Below, one piece after another: positions 24,055 through 34,247 of a stretch of DNA of 64,000 bases. The first letter of the stretch is position 1. Each line of letters begins with the position of its first letter. This stretch comes from Ursus arctos (taxonomy: Eukaryota > Chordata > Mammalia > Carnivora > Ursidae): positions 20,003,449-20,067,448 of the forward strand of contig NW_026622930.1 in NCBI RefSeq assembly GCF_023065955.2, in the 5' to 3' direction. A model generated the notes under the pieces. It saw nothing but the letters and a program-made list of their open reading frames with translations, ran no database searches and was not told where the DNA came from. The position numbers and the translations under genes were made by a program.

Positions 24055-24195
24055 TTTTCAATGCACAATCTTACATAATCTTTTTAGCACACTCAAGGAG
24101 TAAGCAACATTATTATTTCCATTTTATAGGCAAAGAATCTGGAAATTAAGAGTATAAATAAGCTTTCTAAACTAGAGAGGAAGTAAAATTTGTCT
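24055..24195 (-). mobile_element. MIR fragment, antisense
   Basis: TTACATAATC...GAGTAAGCAACATTATTATTTCCATTTTATAGGCAAAGAATCTGG is the reverse of the MIR core (usual: CATTATCCCCATTTTACAGATGAGGAAACTGAGG). Confidence 0.6.
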
Positions 24196-24970
24196 GAGAT
24201 CATGTGAATAGAAAGTGGCAAGGCCATGGCTCACTCAGAACTTCATTTTGAGTTCTGAAAAGAAGAGAAAAATGAGAAAGGAAGATGAAAAAAAGAAAGG
24301 CACCCAAAGCATGATTCATGAAATAAAAATTCATAAATGAGAAGTCATTAAAATTAAACTCTTCGGATCCATGAAAGACTATTGAGAGAATGAAAAGAAA
24401 AGAGACTGGCAGAAAACATTTGCCAAACATACATCAAATAAAGGACAAGTATCTAAAGTATACAAAGAATTCTTAAAACTCAACAATAAGAAAACCAGCA
24501 ACCCAGTGTAAAAATAGGCAAAAGATCTGAACAGGCACCTCACCAAGAAAGATACACAGATGGCAAGTAGGCATATGACAATAACCTCAACATCATATGT
24601 TACAAAGGAATTGCAAATTAAAACAATGAAATACCACTACACACCTATTAGAATGGCTAAAATTCAAAACACTGAAAACCCCAAATGCTGATAAGGATGT
24701 GCAGGAACAGGAAATATCGTTCATTGCTGACGAGAATGCAAAATAATACAGTCACTTTGAAGATAGGTTGGCAGTTTCTTGCAGAGTTAAGCATAGTTCT
24801 ACCATAAAATCCAGAAATCACATTCCTTGGTATTTACCCATATTAAGTGAAAACATATTTCCACACAAAATCATGCACATGGATGTTTATAGAAGTTTTA
24901 TTCAAATTTGCCAAAACTTGAAATTACCCAAAATATCCTTCAATTGGTGAATGGATAAGCAAACTGAGTA

Positions 24971-25517
24971 CTGTTGACCCTTCAGCAATACAGGTTTGAA
25001 CTGCATGGGTCCACTTATATGTGGATTTTTTTCGATAAATACACTACAGTACTACAACTGTATTTTCTTTCTCTTAATGATTTTCTTTCCTTTTTTTTTT
25101 TTTTTTAAGGATTTTGTTTATTTATTTGAGAGAGAAAGAGCCCAGGCAGGGAGGAGAGGAAAAAGCAGCCTCCCCACTGAGCAGGGAGCCCCATGTGCGG
25201 CTCAATCCCAGGACCCTGAGATCAGGACCCAAGCCAAAGGCAGCCGCTTAACTGATTGAGCCACCCAGGTGCCCCTCTTGTGATTTTCTTAATAACATTT
25301 TCTTTTCTCTAGCTTACTTTACTTTAAGAATACAGTATATAATAGATAACATACAAAATTTGTGTTAATTGACCGTTTACATTATTGGTGAGGCCTCTGG
25401 TCAACAGTAGGCTATTAGCAGTTAAGTTTTGGGGGAGTCAAAAATTATACATTGATTTTTGACTGTGTGGGGAAGGGGGTTGGCTCCCCTACTCCCATGT
25501 TGTTCGTGGGTCAACTG
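24971..25517 (+). mobile_element. Tigger-class DNA transposon (MER8/Tigger3-like) inside L1M
   Basis: Inverted ends CTGTTGACCCTTCAGCAATA and TGTTCGTGGGTCAACTG are flanked by TA on both sides (24969-24970, 25518-25519), the target duplication of pogo/Tc-type transposons. Internal words include GGTCCACTTATATGTGGATTTTT and AACAGTAGGCTATTAGCAGTTAAG. It is non-autonomous with no transposase, and is itself split by a SINEC. Confidence 0.85.
25088..25275 (-). mobile_element. SINEC (Can-SINE), antisense, inside the Tigger element
   Basis: A T-run and AAGGATTTTGTTTATTTATTTGAG lie at the left and TTGAGCCACCCAGGTGCCCC at the right. TSDs TCTTAATGATTTTCTT (25072-25087) and TCTTGTGATTTTCTT (25276-25290). 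It is the youngest layer of a three-deep nest. Confidence 0.93.
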
Positions 25518-25867
25518 TACATTCATACAATGGCATATTATTCTGCAACGAAATGAAATGAACTATTAAGTCACAAAAACATATGAAGGAATATCAGATT
25601 GGCTAAGTGAAAGAAGCCAATCTGAAAAGGCTATATTTTGTATGACTCCAAGCACATAACATTTTGGAAATGACAGTGAAGAGACGTTGTTGCCAGAATT
25701 TCTGGGAGTAAGACAGGGAGGGATGAGTAGGTGGAGCACAGAATTTTTAGAGCAGTGAAATTATTCTATATGATACTGTAATGATGGATACATGGTCCTA
25801 TACATTTATCATAGCCCATAGAATGTACAACACCAAGAGTGAACTTTTAGTGTAAACCATGTGCTTT

Positions 25868-25926
25868 ATTTAATAAGAAGGAAAAAAAAAAGAAAAGAAA
25901 GAAGAAAGAGAGTAAGGAAAAAAAGT
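25868..25926. repeat. Polypurine (A/G) tract
   Basis: About 55 nearly uninterrupted purines (GAAGG, A-runs, AAAGAAAGAAGAAAG) directly after the L1M 3' region. Confidence 0.85.
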
Positions 25927-26302
25927 CCAGTTGGAGCAAAGCCAAGAAAGCAATGGCTAGAGGCATCGACGCTGACCACATACATCTCTTGGTATTAGCT
26001 TAGTGACTTTCATTATATTTGCTCAATTAACTACCGTCATGTAATACCGTTTTTCATATTTTCCCTTTCCTGTTCATAAATCTTTGTACCAAGTCTTCTG
26101 CAAATTAAACTTAACCCACCTCTGAGTCAATCCTTGTGTCAATAACTCAGATGATGAGACAGATTACTCTTTATTATAAGGACTTAATGATCTCCCACTT
26201 AATTAACTTATATTTTTCATAAATAATGATGTATCTATTGGCTCTCCCTTAAGAAGAGTAATATACAGACGGACTCAAGAAACATATAAACACACACAAC
26301 GT
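25927..26302. other. Unassigned sequence
   Basis: AT-rich, with nothing recognised. Confidence 0.3.

Positions 26303-26340
<38 letters not shown>
26303..26340. repeat. (AC)n microsatellite
   Basis: About 36 bp of uninterrupted AC following an ACACACAACGTAAAC lead-in. Confidence 0.97.
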
Positions 26341-26341
<1 letters not shown>

Positions 26342-26639
26342 TGCATACACCTCACAAGAACAAGTCTTCTGCTTTTTTACTATAAAACCCTGACTAAACA
26401 TGACAGCAAAGTCTCTATAGAACTTTACCCAAGCAACAGGAAAAGCATGAAAATCCTAAAATTTCAAAATATAGAAATTAGAAAGAAACAGATGGCAAGT
26501 CAATAATCATGACATGATTATCACAACCATGCTGAAAAATAAATTGAAAATCTGAGTAGGGAAAGACTGCATTCTGGGGAGTTTTCAAGGAAGCAACTAG
26601 CCCTTGAATTCTCAGTTTCACGGGCCTCCAAATAATTGA
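26341..26639. other. Unassigned AT-rich sequence
   Basis: No repeat recognised. Confidence 0.3.
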
Positions 26640-26990
26640 ATAAACAATAAATGGCTCGGGGAGAATTAAGGGAGAGGCAGGATTTCACACAACCTATCCA
26701 GAGAATGGAGGAGGGGGGAGAGGGAGTTAAGGATGAAGGTGAAAGGATTAATATTCAGTCTTATTTTTATTGCAAACATCGACAGGAAGATAATGAATTC
26801 TGGGCCTGGCTCCTGAGACGCAGGTTACCTCCATCCAGGCGAAGGAGGCATGAATAATTAATAATCCACTTCAAAGTTCACAACCCGCATCTCCTCCCCA
26901 AGGTAGTCATCAAGAGAGGCAACAGCCAGCTAATGGGAGGCTTGCTTAGTACATTTCATGCAAATTGCAGCTCCTCTGCCTCCAGGTTTT
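26640..26990. promoter_or_regulatory. Candidate conserved non-coding element with octamer
   Basis: Repeat-free. It contains a perfect POU octamer ATGCAAAT at 26958-26965, the words TTTTTATTGCAAACATCG, GAATAATTAATAATCCAC and GGATTAATATTC, and a few CpGs. Open frames on + here (68 codons at 26651-26857) lack motifs. The enhancer idea rests on word content only. Confidence 0.3.
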
Positions 26991-27391
26991 CTCTCCTTTG
27001 CCAGCTCCAGAAGCAGCTGGTTCCCTGAACTCCAGGAGAGAACATTTAGCCCCTTTCAAACACAAATCAGCCACCCAGTCTTAGTTTCTTTAAAGGTTCA
27101 AAACATCATAGGGGGCAGGCCATCCATCAGTGATGGTATTTTTTCCCTCAGTCTCACTGTAGCTGGAATGTATCTTTCTAGGGAACCAAGTCTCCTACCC
27201 AAACTGTGGAGCTCTGTATACGTGAAGACCCAGTTTATCTGTTCATCTAAATCCAAGGAAGATAGTCATTGTTTTTTAGGGGGAAACATCTTAAAAACCA
27301 GCCTTCTTCCCTCATGACCAAGCAAATACCAGGCCAAGTGCATTTGCTGCTTTTGATGTATCTTCAAAGTTCTTCTACCAAACCTAACAGC
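26991..27391. other. Unassigned sequence
   Basis: Contains a 119-codon open frame at 26958-27317 (+). It begins in the octamer block, shows no known domain and has no clear splice context. No repeat was identified. Confidence 0.3.
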
Positions 27392-27606
27392 GTAGTTTCA
27401 AACTTGGATGTTCAGAGAAGTTGTTTTAAAAATTTTATTAATTAAAAACGGAGACTCCTGAACCCCATCCCTGGAAGTCCTGATTAAGTAGGTTTTAGGT
27501 GGGGCTGAAAAATCTATATTATTACTATTCTATCATTACTATGTAATTACTAGTAATAGTAATGATACTACATTATAGTGATACGGAAAGTCTTGAACTA
27601 GACCCT
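27392..27606 (+). mobile_element. hAT-Charlie non-autonomous transposon (MER5A-like)
   Basis: CGTAGTTTCAAACTTGGATGTTCAGA opens it. GACTCCTGAACCCCATCCC, GTCCTGATTAAGTAGGTTTTAGGTGGGGC and a decayed end AAAGTCTTGAACTAG follow in the MER5A order. The part from 27520 to 27580 is replaced by an unusual ATTA/TAAT-rich inverted repeat. Confidence 0.6.
27532..27566. repeat. Imperfect cruciform-capable inverted repeat
   Basis: Arms ATCATTACTAT (27532-27542) and ATAGTAATGAT (27556-27566) are exact reverse complements. The 13-base loop extends into the palindrome ATTACTAGTAAT. Confidence 0.9.
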
Positions 27607-29379
27607 AAGAAACACGGGGGAACACACAATTCACACACATTTAGCATCCACGGAACAAATATCTTCAGTTTTGACTCTTTTTATCAAACCTCAACTGCGA
27701 ATGTCACGTGTAAGATATCTGTGGCACCAAATTGAAAGCCATGCACAGTATAAGCGAAGCTGGCTTGCTTAAGCTAATATGTTGCACATCTCAAGATGGC
27801 TTTGTTTTGTCTGCCTGATTTTGAAATGGTCCTCGCAAAAATGGCTTCCCCTTCCTTCCCCTCAAAAAGGAGGAAAAAAAAAAAAAAAACTTCCCCGGAA
27901 AATAGTCACGAAATGAATGAGAAAACTTTGGGATTTTTGAAAACGTGTAGAGGCATAACAGCAAGATGGAAGAATGATCCAGAACAATAACGATGAACTC
28001 TTGGAAGCACCTCTATAGGATTCTCAGCATTGGTCAGTGACAAATAAGAGAACAAGAAAACTTGCACGTACACACGCACCCACACACACCCACACACATT
28101 CATACACACTCAGATTCAGACCCCCCCCAAAAAAGGATAACGTCAGTCTCTTGGAATACCGAAGTTTCTCTTCTACAAAATAAGGTGATGGGACTAAATT
28201 CTCTGTGGCACAAATATCTATGACTTCATTTGCCAAAAATTTTGCTTAACTTTACTACAGTGCCTGTGATAGTGTTACTCGTTGTACCTTAATACTAAAG
28301 CACCAACTATTTTTTATTTCTGACTTATTTCTCCTTAAAGTCTTCCATTTCTGTTTGTGTTTCTAAACTACCCATCCATATTTATACAGGAGTCACTTAT
28401 AGTATATGTGAGAATATGTCTTATATACCTATATTAGTTGAGCTTCCAAAAGTAAACAGAACACTAAAAGAAGGTATCTTGAAGAGAGTTGAATAAACAA
28501 ACTATTTTAAAAGTGATGGCATTTGTAAGGAAATCTTGAAGGGTGGTGCAGTACTCTGGGCAAGGACCTGCAGGGGAGCTGTTAGCATCTCTAGCACTGA
28601 AGAGGCCATGGGCAGGGGTGCAAGACCTGCCGCCAGGACCTGTGCCCTTTGGTGGAGGGAGGCAATCAGCCCATGGCAACTCTGCAGAAAGGAAGTCAGG
28701 GAACCGAATTCCCCACCTCATTTTCTCCTTCCTCCCACCCACCTGCTAGTGCTGTCCATCATCCAAACCAAATCAGAAGTCAGAGGGTGAGAGAGCCTTT
28801 TGATAAATCCATAAAGATTAGCTTCCTGGCACACAGAGCAGGGTGAGAAAGCATAGAGAGTGATTCTAGAAGGGGGGGGGGGAAGGAAAATTTTCCAGCA
28901 CAATTTCCCTTATTTCTTCCATAGAAATCAGTGGCAACCCAATATGAGGTTTCTTCAGATTCCCACTGGCTTAGCAATTCTCCTGCTTACCTCTGAATTC
29001 ACTGGCCTGCTGAAGTTTAGAGTTAATGTTCATTTTGTCTTATGAACATTATTTATCTTGTTTCATGTCACCTCAGAATTGGGACTTGGCTGCTTTCCCT
29101 TGATTTCCACAAAGCAGCCCTTGCATGAGTCCTGTGTGCAGAGCAGATTTTACTAAATGGTTGGGGAAGTAGGGAGGTATAGACCACAGCAATGCAACAA
29201 ATGTTGAATGTCCCCGTTCTCCAAAGACTCTCACTCCTTCCCGCCCCTTTAGGCTCCAGTTTCTTTCTTGTCATGGTTTTGGGCCCTTCTCCCATGGGTG
29301 ATCAAATCCTAAATAAAGATCCATCTTTAAAAGTCATTGAAAGAACCTTAGAAATCATGTAGTCCTCAAGCCACCGCTT
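27607..29379. other. Unassigned sequence with homopolymer tracts
   Basis: No element recognised. It holds A16 at 27874-27889, C8 followed by A6 near 28121-28134, CA-rich DNA at 28070-28110 and G11 at 28872-28882. The GC-richer part at 28540-28760 gives overlapping frames on both strands (92 codons on -, 84 and 68 on +). No splice-site-bounded exon could be defended. Confidence 0.3.
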
Positions 29380-29582
29380 CTCACTGAACCTTATGCATCT
29401 CGCTTGCTCTGTTTCTTTCCCCTTATCACATTGTCCTATAATTTCCTTAATTACCATCTCGCTGATCTTTTAGACTTCAGAGGCTTTTTTGAGGACTGAG
29501 TCATTATCACATCTGGATCTCCGGGGTCTGCCATCATATTTTAATAAAGTAGGCACTCAGTTAATGCCTTTTGAATAAATGT
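29380..29582 (+). mobile_element. L2 LINE 3' end
   Basis: CCTTATCACATTGTCCTATAATTTCC leads to GACTTCAGAGGC and TTTTAATAAAGTAGGCACTCAGTTAATGCCTTTTGAATAAATG. This is the L2 3' UTR ending in its usual GGCRCTCAATAAATRTTTGTTGAATGAATG. Confidence 0.65.
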
Positions 29583-29640
29583 GTGACCTTCCAGAATATG
29601 ACATCCCCTTGCACTCATGTGCAACTGGGCGTACATGCAT

Positions 29641-29641
29641 A

Positions 29642-29682
<41 letters not shown>
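29641..29682. repeat. (AC)n microsatellite
   Basis: About 40 bp of AC with one TAC interruption. The 116-codon frame at 29617-29967 begins as HTHTHTH from this array and is not a gene. Confidence 0.97.
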
Positions 29683-30839
29683 CTTTCATCATATACAAGT
29701 TTATTAAAACTAGGCTCTGAGAAGAGAAATAACATGCTTCAGAACCCCAAAACAAGAATGCAGGTATCCTATCTCCTCAGATTAATATTCCCCATAATAC
29801 TCTGCTACTCCAGCTGTTTACGTGTAATTGTGTTCAATGAATTTTCTTATCTTAGCTCTGCTATAAAACATCTCTACAGTTTTTTCTCAACAAATTATAT
29901 TTACAAGGAACAAGTCATAGAAAGACATTTTCTGCTGGTGGAAAAATTTCCTGCACCAACATCCTAGCATTTTCAACATGTATAAGTTCATGGTATTTAC
30001 AATATTAATTAATTGAAAATTCTAAGTAAGATCAATCCTTGGAATCAGTACTAAACAAGAAGAGGAAAGAAATTAACATGTGGCTATGGCTATTTTGCCC
30101 TCAAAGGACAGTTTATCTCTTAACATTCAGCCTAACCAAAGCTTTTCTCTGGTTAAGCAGAAAAAACAAAAACAAAAACAAAATAAAACAAAAAAAAAAC
30201 CCAGTGCTTGCTGCTGGTATATTTTGTTTTCCTAATGAAAATCTATGAAGGGAATTTTTTCAAATATTTCAAAACATCTCATTGCAAATCTGTTAACTTT
30301 TTTGTGGGAGATATTTTGTTGTTCTTTCATCAGAGAATGCTGCTTAAAATTTCATTATCGCTGATCATCTTTCCGTGACTCATTAATTAGTTTCACATCC
30401 AAAATGAACTGAATATTTTTGCTCAACTATTCATGCTGTTTAAAACCTGATAAAGTGAAAACAGAGTACCTTCTAGAAGTCTCTGTGCCTCCACATTGAC
30501 TGCATTCCCAGGTACTCCCAAGGAGCTACCAATTGTGGAAAGAGAAACTTGCCCTCTGTACGACATCCTGAAAGCCCTTGGTCCCCATATCACATTCTGC
30601 AGTGCTTCCTCTACCCATAGCTTTCCATTAGCTACTCTTTTTTTATGACTTTTATGGACAAAATGAAAATAATATTTTTATTATAAAGTCACTCAAAAAA
30701 TGCATTTTTCAAATAGCCAACTGATCTATTTGTACAAGTGCTCCACTGGTTTATGTTTGACAGTGTAAAAACAGCTTTTAACTACTTTTTTTGGTCACAT
30801 CTATTAACTCGTTTCTTCCTTTGATCTCATCTTATACGT
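29683..30839. other. Unassigned sequence
   Basis: AT-rich, with an (AAAAC)n-like tract at about 30162-30200. No repeat family or exon recognised. Confidence 0.3.
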
Positions 30840-31050
30840 AAAGAAATGATTCAAATATAGTAGGCTTGTTCCCAAACTTATTAATCAGAATCTGCTAGAC
30901 AGGAGGCAGGTAATTGGCAGTTTTAAAGGACTTCTGATAACTGTGACAATTAGGTAGGTTTCAGAACACCCCACCGAGTCCAAGAATGGATCCATGTAGA
31001 CACTGGAATTAATTGCAAAATGCTTCTGTGCATGCATTAATTTTTTTTTT
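30840..31050. promoter_or_regulatory. Candidate conserved non-coding element
   Basis: Repeat-free. It has CTTATTAATCAGAATC, GGTAATTGGCAGTTTTAAAGG, ACAATTAGGTAGG, GGAATTAATTGCAAAATGC and GCATGCATTAATT, a cluster of homeodomain and NFI-like words. Function is inferred from texture only. Confidence 0.3.
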
Positions 31051-32044
31051 TTTTGGAAAGATGATGCCTTTCCCTGTTTAAATTCTCAAAGTCATCTTAA
31101 AGATTGGGACAGACACACAATGAAAATAACTCATATACTGAAAGATTCAGGGTATTTTGGGATCTCAAGTCTCTTGACATGAGCTCAAAACAGAATCATC
31201 TTTTCTAAATTCTGTTCTCTGTTTATTAAGAAGAATTGTAGTTCCAGAGCTCCGGGTCTAAAGAGCCATAACCGAATGATTCCTACTCCATGACAAAAAT
31301 GTACTTCTAGATTTTCCTATTAGCTTATATGCCTTCCTTTATTGACTCACCCAACAAAATTCTCCAGTGTCATTTATTCCTTCTACATCAGTATGGGCTC
31401 TGGGTCATATAACCCCTTTCGTAGCCACCTTTCTCTCATCACTTACGCTAGATTACTGTGCACAGTTAGACAGGCCGGCCAAGTCCAAGCACACCAGCTC
31501 CATGCATCATCCCTGTGCTTCATCTACCCAGAGGAGGTGTCTTTTCTCTAATTCACATAAAAGTGGTGTATGCGCCACCAGTAGCCCAGCCTTTTCCCGC
31601 TCTTTTTTCTTCCTCCTAGGAAGAATAGCATCTGCAGATCCAAAAATAAGAAGTCATACATAACTTGTTCCGTTTCATCCCATAATCTTGATTCTTCTTG
31701 GGTCTTCTAAAGAGTAGAAATGTTGTTAATGTATTTTTGCCTAGATGCATTAAACACAAAAAAGGCAAGTCAGAGTTGAGATAATAACAAGAAAATCTTC
31801 TTACTTAATAATCGGCAGATTCTATGGTATGTTATGACTTTTGATAAGTATTTTGATAAATTTTTATTTGATTGCACTTCCTCATCTGCCAAATTAGAGT
31901 AGACACTCCACTCATTGGGCAGTTGGAAGTTGGGGAATCTCAAGAGATATTATACTGGGAATATTTCTTAAAATCATACAATGATGCAAATATAAAATGA
32001 CATTCATATTATCAATATGATTGTCATTAAAATTTACTGTTGGC
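31051..32044. other. Unassigned sequence
   Basis: No repeat recognised. Overlapping frames of 69 and 98 codons at 31342-31663 are in different phases and have no recognisable domain. Confidence 0.3.
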
Positions 32045-32200
32045 AAAGAGAATAGTGCTTAGGACTATGAGAATAAGTCATGTCTCTGACTTCAAAGAGC
32101 TTACAACTCAGTGAAGGACCTAAGACAATCTATACAAACAATTTATTGTATATTATAGTGGAATATTAAATTCCAATTGGGTTAAATAAACAACAGAAGC
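32045..32200 (-). mobile_element. L2 LINE 3' region, antisense
   Basis: TAGTGCTTAGGACTATGAGAATAAG, then CTGACTTCAAAGAGCTTACAACTCAGTG, follows the L2 antisense order (usual: CCCTGCCCTCATGGAGCTTACATTCTAGTG). Confidence 0.55.
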
Positions 32201-32496
32201 AAAAATATAATCATTCAATTGACATAGTTCAAGAAAACTCATGGAAGGTAGAAGTAAACTATATTTTAAAAGATGGTTATGAGTTGGGTAGAAGGGATGG
32301 TAGGAAAGCCTGAGAAATGCTACTTTTCATTAACACTCTTTCTTCTTCTAAGGAGTGTTCCAAATTTTAACAATTCTAACTCTCCCAGGCAAAGTCATTA
32401 GAAGCATAGCAGAATGAAACAATCAATAATAGGCAGATCGGGATCAATAAAAGAAAGACAATTGGGGGAAAGGAAAGGTCACATTAGCTTAGAACT
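32201..32496. other. Unassigned sequence
   Basis: No element recognised. It lies just downstream (in minus-strand terms) of the 153-codon frame. No poly(A)-like tail is visible. Confidence 0.3.
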
Positions 32497-32958
32497 TCAT
32501 TTATTGTGTAAGAGTGCCCGTTGCCTTGTCATTTCCACCTTGCTCATGGTAAAGGATACATTTAAAAGTTTGGCCTGAAAATAATCAAGTTGGTGAAAGA
32601 GATATTGTTTAAGTCCATATGTCCTTTTGGGCATGGAATACAGAGATTTGTCTCCAAATTTTAAGTCCTCTTTTAGGGATCTCAGAGGTTTGAGGGGCTG
32701 CCCTCTGGGAAATTCTCTGTGGAGAGCAGATTCCTTTTCTCGTATCATTTTCAATTTATGCCTCAGATCTGGGCATGTTTCTGAGGTCCAACTCAATTGT
32801 TGGTTTGTTAAACTCAGGCTTTCTACCATCAGAGCCTGATTCATGTGATTTTGGCCAAAAATAAAATAAAACAGCTTTCCATTCATGTAAGCACAGAGAT
32901 CACGAAGAATTTGAAAAACTCCTATTAACCTCCCCAAGTCATATAACATAAGCCACAC
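32497..32958 (-). other. Unexplained 153-codon open frame (possible exon or retrocopy fragment)
   Basis: This is the longest frame in the window that is not antisense to, or part of, a LINE. The predicted product opens MWLMLYDLGRLIGVF. It is mixed hydrophobic at first, then basic and polar (residues about 60-110, with KLKMIREKESALHREF), and ends MTRQRALLHNK. Composition is even, with no low-complexity runs. An in-frame stop lies about 12 codons upstream of the ATG, and GTTACAG just upstream could be a splice acceptor. There is no polyadenylated tail or TSD to prove a processed retrocopy. I do not recognise the family. It could be a chance frame, a decayed retrogene or part of an ancient repeat, and no function is proposed. 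Confidence 0.2.
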
Positions 32959-33157
32959 TGTAACATTTATATTTGCCCATATTTACAGGGGCATATGATA
33001 TAATTCATGGCAGGTGAATTTTTGGCTAAGCCAATGATTACCCTTCAAAGGAAAGCAGGAAGGGAGCACAAGAACATGGTTAGTCACCATAGCCCTCTTG
33101 TTCTTTCTGATGATTGCCCTATAATTGGTCATCTAATGTCTCATGGGAACTTCTAAA

Positions 33158-33205
33158 AGAATAAATATCAAAAATATTTGTTGAATGAATGAATGAATGA
33201 ATGAA
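33158..33205 (+). mobile_element. L2-type 3' terminus with (GAAT)n
   Basis: AAATATTTGTTGAATGAATGAATGAATGAATGAA is the characteristic 3' end of L2, with its terminal tetranucleotide expanded. Confidence 0.55.
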
Positions 33206-33253
33206 CTGATAAGGCATAAAATTATATGGAGCATTTAAATGTAAAGATGTGCT

Positions 33254-33460
33254 GGGGCGCCTGGGTGGCACAGCGGTTAAGCGTCTGCCTTCGGCTCAGG
33301 GCGTGATCCTGGCGTTATGGGATCGAGCCCCACATCAGGCTCCTCCGCTGGGAGCCTTCTTCTTCCTCTCCCACTCCCCCTGCTTGTGTTCCCTCTCTCG
33401 CTGGCTGTCTCTATCTCTGTTGAATAAATAAATAAAATCTTTAAAAAATAAATAAATAAA
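33254..33460 (+). mobile_element. SINEC, bear-type, full length and young
   Basis: The head is GGGGCGCCTGGGTGGCACAG, followed by CGGTTAAGCGTCTGCCTTCG, GCGTTATGGGATCGAGCC and CCTCTCTCGCTGGCTGTCTC, with an (AAAT)n tail. The 17-bp TSD TAAATGTAAAGATGTGC is perfect at 33236-33252 and 33461-33477. The perfect TSD and low divergence make it one of the most recent insertions here. Confidence 0.97.
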
Positions 33461-33514
33461 TAAATGTAAAGATGTGCATACCAAGTCAGACTTTCATTAG
33501 CATTGGCAACAACA

Positions 33515-33762
33515 ACAAGGGACTCATCATCGATTGAGTGCTTCCTATATGCTAGGTGCTTACATTTTTGCTCTCAGTAATGAATATTCATCACGACAAT
33601 CTCTTGAGGTAAGTTCTATTATTGTGCCTATTTTACAGATGAAGAAACTGAGGCTTAGTAACATGTCAAAGGTCATGCAGCATCAAAATAGCCAGACAAG
33701 AATTCAGAACAAAATCTATCAAATTCCAGAGCTGAGCTCTTAACCTCTGTAGAGTTTCTATC
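33515..33762 (-). mobile_element. MIR SINE, antisense
   Basis: GAGTGCTTCCTATATGCTAGGTGC leads to TATTGTGCCTATTTTACAGATGAAGAAACTGAGGCTTAG, GTCAAAGGTCATGCAGC and GAGCTCTTAACC. Near-complete MIR in reverse. Confidence 0.8.
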
Positions 33763-34028
33763 CCTATCACTCCTTCAGGCTTCACAGTTAGATTTTTGGA
33801 GGTGGAGAAAAAGTGAAAAACTTAGGTACATATATAAGACAATTAGATTATATGGTATGGAAGCAAACTATAATTTTTGTGTACATTTTCTGTGCAACAG
33901 GTTAGTCTGTTTCAGTCCAATTTTGAATTACATTTTTTTCCAGTTTCCTCAGTTATGGTTGCCATCAGTAATAATAATAGCTACAATTTTTAACAAATTC
34001 ACAGATTCCTCAGGGATCTACACTTTAA

Positions 34029-34231
34029 CTTTTTTTTTTTTTAGATTTTTTTTTTTTTTTTTGACAGAGATAGAGACAGCCAGCGAGAGAGGGAACACAA
34101 GCAGGGGGAGTGGGAGAGGAAGAGGCAGGCTCATAGCGGAAGAGCCCGATGTGGGGCTCGATCCCATAACGCCAGGATCATGCCCTGAGCTGAAGGCAGA
34201 CGCTTAACTGCTGTGCCACCCAGGCACGCCT
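34029..34231 (-). mobile_element. SINEC, bear-type, antisense
   Basis: T-runs and TTGACAGAGATAGAGACAGC lie at the left. CGATCCCATAACGCCAGGATC and GCTGTGCCACCCAGGC lie toward the right. TSD GGGATCTACACTTTAA at 34013-34028 and 34232-34247, perfect over 16 bp. Same subfamily as the copy at 33254, in inverted orientation. The 116-codon frame at 33857-34207 partly crosses this SINE and is spurious. Confidence 0.96.
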
Positions 34232-34247
34232 GGGATCTACACTTTAA

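Larger units (their letters stand above)
24375..25870 (+). mobile_element. Old L1 LINE (L1M type), ORF2 3' part and 3' UTR, interrupted
   Basis: The left part (to 24970) reads through the end of ORF2: AAAACTCAACAATAAGAAAACC, GGCAAAAGATCTGAACAGG, TACCACTACACACCTATTAGAATGGC and CCTTCAATTGGTGAATGGATAA. The right part (from 25518) continues ACAATGGCATATTATTCTGCAACG, TGAAAGAAGCCAATCTGAAAAGGC and AGAATGTACAACACCAAGAGTGAA. The split is an inserted Tigger element. The frame is broken throughout, so this is a dead copy. Confidence 0.85.

Noticed and set aside
28540..28790. Overlapping frames in a GC-richer patch, considered as an exon
   Set aside because: Frames occur in three phases and both strands at similar lengths; no consistent splice boundaries or domain.
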